From Scytalidium lignicola (Eukaryota > Ascomycota > Leotiomycetes), in the NCBI GenBank assembly GCA_002812745.2, contig NCSJ02000371.1, positions 1 through 39,991 on the forward strand: a DNA stretch of 39,991 nucleotides, written 5' to 3'. The translations under genes were made by a program, and so were the position numbers. Positions within the stretch are counted from its first letter, which is position 1; the number at the start of each line of letters is the position of its first letter. The notes under the pieces were generated by a model that searched no databases, was not told where the DNA came from, and worked only from the letters and a program-made list of their open reading frames with translations. Shown one piece after another: positions 34,662 to 39,991 of this stretch.

Positions 34662-36515
34662 ATTTAAAACTATCAAAAATAATTATATCAAAGCAAGATG
34701 GACAGGAACTCTCACAGGATACTTTTAATATTATATCATAATAGTAACCTTTACTTCAAGCGGAGCATACAGATAAGTTCACTACCAGCACATGCGTGAT
34801 TCCTACAGATATAACTTAAAAATGACTTGAATGGATACCTTTAATGATGATAATTTGTCAGTCGAGACTGTTCGCTCCTAAGATTTCTATCCCCTCGTGT
34901 CTCTTCGGTCACCGAGTCGCACATAGGAGCGATCTCGGAGGGTAGATTAAGTTTAGAATTCATAATTTTGAGAAAGCTCATCAAATCAGCTTAAGATAGA
35001 CTCCATTATAGGAAAAGCTCCATATTAGGTGCCACGAACGGTGTCAAATAGCATTGACGAGACATTATCGAAAGGTTAAGTGTGACTCCCTGATTCGGCA
35101 AGGGATGGATATTTCTTGACCACTATCCTAAATCCATTAGGATAAACAAAGTAATCATCTTATTGGAATCATATCTTCGGACCTCCGAGATAGAAGCCTA
35201 GAACCACCATATACTAATCTCGTACAGCAGCAGAGCGGAAGCACATGGTTTCAATCGTTCATCTAAGCTGTCTTCAGCACAAAAAGGCAGTGTGGTGGCC
35301 AACTTTTGCCTTGTATGGAATAGGCGTAGATTGATGCTTGCTGTTCATACCCTTATGCCCATAAAGCCTACTGTTATTGGATTTATCTACTGGATTTTCT
35401 CGCAACACATTTATCACACGTTCACATTTCGAAGTTGTGCCGACTAATCTTACTGCCATGTTTTATGCATGATAAAGTATAATTTAGTTACTTCGGAAGA
35501 ATCCCAAGTTAGGTATTTGATCTAGAATAACATGTGATGCTTTAAACGTATCCTGGTGTGGTTGCTGTGGAGCGTCATTAAGCTTGTCTTTCTACTGCTG
35601 GACAGGTAACCAAGTAAACTAGCTGTATTTTGTTAGGTTTTTGTTAACGCATTTCACCTCTTAATGTTTGGCTAAAGAGAGGTGAGCCCTATCATTCATC
35701 AAGTCCCTCACGAAGGCTTTGTCAGTCTTTAGTTAATGAGGTTATTCCCTCGAGGAATGTCCTAAACTAACCCGACGACCCTTTCAAGTTGAAAGGTTTC
35801 CTCCAACTATAGATATTGATGAGGTCAAAGTCTAACACACTTAGACTAGTTGTGCGGTCATTTGGATACGGGAAATATGAGTTGAAAAACTGAAATATGA
35901 CAAAGCTGATACTCTAGTTTTCTTAGAATAAACTATGCTTGAAATTTTGTTCGTAGGCCATGCGAATTTAGAACTTACAGAGTCAAAATTAAGGCGTCAT
36001 TATAGTGTTCCACCATCGGTTCCTGGAACAGGGAATAAAGTATGGTTAATTCCTTTTAGTTACTTGCATTTCATCAGATTTCGTATGAAATATGAGGATT
36101 ATGGAGTACAATTATTTCACCAAGTGCAACTTCGAGATATGCTAAAGGAATGTATTGAGTGAGTTTAAATACTAATCAAATGATCAGCAACAGTCAATAC
36201 TGACAACAGCAAAAGTTTCCTCCTATAACCGCTATCTGCCATAGACTCAGTCATCGTAGCCCCAAATCTTCACCTAACAGAAAACTCCCGAGATGCATAT
36301 CTTCAAGCAGAATTTTGAAAGAGTAGGAGGTCTCGCACAACACCCTCCCGTGATTCACACTTCTCTTAGTAAAGTCTTCTTTTGGCGAATCAAATCGAAA
36401 CTAAAGGTATGCCACGGAAGCCCATTTGCTCGTTCGCCGTATGCTGCGNTTTTCGTTGGTAGATCGCCCTAGCGAGGAGTCAGTCTAACCCGAAAATTAT
36501 TATTATTAGAAAAGT
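34662..36515. other. Intergenic between NR-PKS start and laccase end
   Basis: This is the promoter side of the NR-PKS and the 3' side of the laccase. It contains the palindrome at 35177. A 75-codon frame at 35935-36162 (+) and a 61-codon frame at 35274-35459 (-) resemble no family I know and are probably chance or relics. An N beside a T run lies at 36449. Confidence 0.45.
35177..35188. promoter_or_regulatory. Palindrome TCGGACCTCCGA upstream of NR-PKS
   Basis: The fourth member of the TCGGAC-N-TCCG set, 515 bp before the NR-PKS ATG at 34661 (-). It survives although the gene is broken, which suggests recent loss or use by something else. The role is inferred. Confidence 0.5.
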
Positions 36516-38294
36516 TTACCCATTATTTGGATAGAGAGGAGTGGTCTTCGCACCACTCATGTCAGTTAAATTAGCTGTGTTGCCGGCAGCATTGCCTGCG
36601 GTTGGGATGTGTTGTACTGCACAAGCTTCAAGAGAATCTTGGGGGATTGGTAATCCACCGAGCTCCTCTGGAGCTTCAATAATAGTTGCTATAAGGCCCA
36701 TAATAAGGTGCCATTCCATATGGCAATGGAACAACCAGACACCGGGATTATCCGCCCGAAATCGAATAACACCATAGCTGTTAGCATTCACTGTAAACAC
36801 GTCACGCCGCACCGGCGTGTGTTGAAAGTTTCTAATGCCGCCGTCGTAAGTACCCCTTCCAGATGATGGCCGTTCGCACACCTGGAATTGATGACCATGG
36901 AGGTGAAAGGGATGGATTGCATCATTGAGATTATTCACCACAATTTGGACTATATCACCTTTTTCTACCACAAATGGATTAACAGCTCCATAGATCACCG
37001 GATTTGCATTTTCTGAGCCCGCTGAAAACGCTGTAAAGAGTGATGGCACTTTTTGTGTAATATATGTTATGTTGTTAAAATATGCCCTTGCCCGTAGTCA
37101 ATCAGAGAATAGTGTTCAATATTGGGATGTCCTTACCTCGGTATTCCTTGATCGTCGAATCCGAAATTAAAATTCAAAGTGATTGATTTATCAGGGGTTC
37201 CCAAGAGGCACTGGCCATCTAGTGGTCGGAAAGTCACATCATTGACGGGTTTCCATTTTTGTACTACATAGGGACTAGGCTGAGGCTTCGTGTCATCGTA
37301 AATGATAGACCCTGTTATATTAAGCGGATAGACCGGTGCTGCATCATTAGCAAAGTCCCTGTTAATATCTAGTGAAGCTAGAAAGGCATAATTCCTTCTC
37401 GTCGTTGGTTGGGCATTAAGAAGGAATGTATAGCGTTGCGCTGGAGCCACTCGGATTTGATAAGCATCATGCTTTTGAATATAGGAACCGTCAACTTCTA
37501 TCACTCTCATCGTGTGTGAATCGAATTGGAGGAAGGTAGATGCAAATGCCGCCATGCTGATAACTCTGATTTTGTATGTCTTTCCCGGTATGAAATTAAA
37601 TTGAACCTGATTGGTATCATTCAGCAGTATGGCATCCGGAAAGGGTGGAGTGAATTGGGTATTAGTTGCAACTAATAGACGTTGTATCAAGACAGGAACT
37701 TGATCATGATACCAATCTGAAGTAGTTAATAGGAGCTCTTCGTCAAACTGGTCCTTATATGGATCGTTAGGATCATGGACAATGATAGGGCCTGAAAATA
37801 TTGATTAATTTAACCTTTTGTAATCTCAAGATTCACGATGCATACATACCCCTTAGACCGTCTGGATATTGGCCCATGTCATGAGAGTGATACCAATAAG
37901 AACCCGCCCTATCAATCTAGACAAAATTAGTAAGTTTCTGTAGTAGTTTTGGAATTTCAACTACGTTGAACGTGTAGGTATAATTTGAACCCGGTGGAAT
38001 AGGACATTGCGTGACACCAGTAGGGCCGTCCATGACTTGGGTTCCTCTCTGGTCAAGACCATGGAAATGGATTGATGTAGACTGGCTTCCGAGATTATTG
38101 GTTACATGTACCACCACAGTATCTCCAACACTGGCCTCGATTAGTGGGCACGGCCATTGACCATTGATTCCAATCACTTCTCGTGAGAAACCATCCGGTG
38201 CCACAGTCACCCAACCAATACTCCAGTTGTAAGTGACTGTGGAAGCAAAAGAGTGTGGTAAGAGTGCAAAAAGAGCCACTGCTGATTTGAACAT
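36516..38294 (-). CDS. Secreted laccase (multicopper oxidase), four exons
   Basis: Oxidises phenols with O2. In pigment clusters such enzymes polymerise dihydroxynaphthalene outside the cell or in the wall. Exons (minus strand) are 38294-37965, 37916-37850, 37791-37137 and 37086-36516, with introns of 48, 58 and 50 nt, giving 540 aa in frame, a usual length. A signal peptide (about residues 1-18, hydrophobic core ALFALLP) opens it. Copper motifs are complete: H76 and H78 (IHFHGL), H120 and H122 (WYHSHDMGQ), H409/H412/H414 (HPFHLHGH), and H471-C472-H473 with H477 (HCHMEWH). The axial position ten residues after the Cys is Leu. Several N-glycosylation-type sites are present. The splice at 37086 restores FNNITYITQK, typical of the family; the nearer AG at about 37052 would break frame. 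No lesion is seen. A weak half-palindrome (CGGACGTC) lies at 38635-38642, 340 bp upstream. Confidence 0.93.
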
Positions 38295-39439
38295 GTTGGT
38301 GAATTGAACAATAAATTATGGACATGAGTGAATGATAATGAACTGGGAAAAGCTGAATCTTGCTTGCTTTAAGTGAGCTCATGTCTAGGCTATCATATAA
38401 AACTATATCCGTCCCATACATTCTTTGGGAACCAATTAGATCCATTTCCTACAACATCTAATGATAATCCTATTGCCGGTTGAGGATTTACAAGGCTGTT
38501 GGGGCTAGTAGTCCATTTCCGGGGGTGGGTGCAACTCTATATTAGCTGCAGGTCTCCAATAGTGCAAGGCTTGGACGTATATGTGGAAGCACGGCCTGAA
38601 CGCCTCTTCATGGAAATACCAGAAACTGGTATAGCGGACGTCTTGTCATCCGATTCTTGAAATCTCCCGCATTGTGGCATCAACCCGACCCCTTGACTAG
38701 GCCTCCGACAGAGCGGGAGAGAAAATTGAGCCTAATATTTTTACTTCCGTACCTTTGGGACATAGGTCTGCTTGTGTGCTGTTGACTTTACAAGATTTGT
38801 AATCTAGTAATCCTTAGACGTTTATTTTGATAAGTAGTGAAAGCAAGTGATAATGCCTTGGTAGGCAAATAATGTCTAATCATATGATATATACTTATGT
38901 ACCACTTAGGTTATTACAGCTGTGATAATTTCATATATAAGCAAAACATTTAATCCTTTGAAATTTGGTAATCCGTAATAACCAGAAATCCATGCCTTTG
39001 GTTCTTAAAATTAGGACTTTTATTTCACCAAAGTATTTAAAGTATAAAGTGAAGATATTTTGGAGCAGCCGAATATCTCCCACAATGGTGATAATAGAAA
39101 TGGTTGAGACTGAATAGCATCCTGCAATTCTCGGTGCTACAATCTTGTTGCTGCAGGTCTCGGTGTTCAAAACATTGTCCCGCAGGCATCCGGTGTTCTA
39201 GTGCGAACCGCAAACTCTTATCCGTATCTAAGCCATTGAATCTAACCAGACATCAGGTATCGCGTTTCGTTTCCGCATTACACGTGTAGCCTCAAATATA
39301 GCTATTTGAGTTAGCAGCGCCAACCTCGTTTTCAGACTGCATCTCAACCGCTTGCTTTAATCCCCTCCTTGCTTCTGCTTATTCTGCTGCTAACATCCGA
39401 TCTTTCTATGTGCTTAGAATTATTAACTGAAAGTGGCAA
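38295..39439. other. Laccase upstream region, no gene seen
   Basis: A TATA-like stretch on the minus strand (tttatat, about 38397-38404) lies roughly 100 bp before the laccase ATG. The only trace of the shared palindrome is CGGACGTC at 38635-38642. No coding region is supported. Confidence 0.4.
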
Positions 39440-39991
39440 GATGTCTTTAACATTAGTTGAATATGAACTAAGCCAATAACAAATACACTGAGATTGCTTA
39501 TAACGTGTGTGATAGTACTGTATTAGCTTATAAACCTAGTCTTAAAAGTTTGTGGATTACAAGCATATTAACACTATTTAAATCAATTTAATTTGTTGTA
39601 CTTTATTTACATACTTTAATTAATTGATTAACTTAATACTTCTGTTTTTCAATTAACTTATCAATTTATTCTTAAAGTATTTTTTTCTATTTTTTAATTA
39701 TTACATTTATCATTTCTTACTTATTAATAAGTTATTACTTATGCTTATATAATGCTTGTTTGATTTACCTTTAACANTTTTTCAATTAAATTTATATTAA
39801 GATTTATAAAAGAGTATAAAAATAATATAATACTTTTAAAAGCTTTTTATTATACATAAAGATTGTTTATAAACTTATAATTATATATAAGATTCTTATC
39901 TTTTATAAATTATAATATTTAATCTTTAATAATTATTATAATTTTAAATTTAGTTAAAATACNTTTTTATTATTTTTTCAAATACTTGAAT
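39440..39991. other. Very AT-rich block at window end
   Basis: Composition falls to mostly A and T, with long runs and two N beside T runs (39777, 39963). There is no gene. This looks like an AT-rich isochore or a repeat destroyed by repeat-induced point mutation; no parent repeat can be recognised. Confidence 0.6.

Noticed and set aside
35935..36162. 75-codon open frame upstream of the laccase 3' end
   Set aside because: Unrecognised, short, in AT-rich intergenic DNA; no splice partner found.
37050..37136. Laccase third intron ending at the AG near 37052
   Set aside because: It leaves the wrong phase. The acceptor ending at 37087 restores frame and a family-typical segment.
1..39991. tRNA, rRNA, CRISPR, bacterial operon signals
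   Set aside because: None recognised by eye; the gene structures are those of a fungal nuclear genome.

Overview
The window is nuclear DNA of a filamentous ascomycete (Pezizomycotina). The evidence is short GT-AG introns, mostly 46-66 nt, inside long fungal-type genes, iterative type I polyketide synthases (PKSs), three Zn(II)2Cys6 regulators, a secreted laccase, small inverted-repeat elements and very AT-rich patches. No species is named because nothing in the sequence fixes it.

Left part (1-8808): a GT microsatellite, then a seven-exon highly reducing PKS (KS-AT-DH-MT-ER-KR-ACP, about 2601 aa). It is complete in domain content but carries one extra base in a run of nine A in the methyltransferase region. 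Middle-left (8809-15604): about 6.8 kb with no convincing gene. It holds two non-autonomous inverted-repeat elements and a decayed acidic coding relic. At 15605-16807 is a small two-exon Zn2Cys6 protein with a perfect metal cluster and no recognisable middle homology region.

Right part (about 17.7-38.3 kb): a DHN-melanin / aromatic-polyketide type gene set in mixed repair. In order: a scytalone dehydratase pseudogene (+), a CMR1/Pig1-type regulator whose N-terminal C2H2 fingers are decayed (+), an intact trihydroxynaphthalene-reductase-type SDR of the BRN1/Ver-1 group (+), an intact AflR-like Zn2Cys6 regulator (-), a heavily damaged non-reducing PKS (SAT-KS-MAT-PT-ACP-ACP-TE, -) and an intact four-exon laccase (-). 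In a working pathway the NR-PKS would make the tetrahydroxynaphthalene-type precursor, the SDR and dehydratase would alternately reduce and dehydrate it, the laccase would polymerise the product outside the cell, and the two regulators would control the set. Here the entry enzyme and the dehydratase are broken, while the reductase, laccase and one regulator read cleanly.

The most interesting new signal is a shared palindrome, TCGGAC-N-TCCG(A/G). It lies upstream of four right-hand genes: the dehydratase relic, the SDR, the AflR-like regulator and the NR-PKS. I did not find it upstream of the HR-PKS or of the regulator at 15605. It looks like the operator of a Zn2Cys6 factor and defines a candidate regulon that has outlived two of its enzymes. 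Nine N characters all sit beside T or A runs, so some one-base frameshifts may be sequencing errors. The large SAT deletion and the several nonsense codons are not of that kind.
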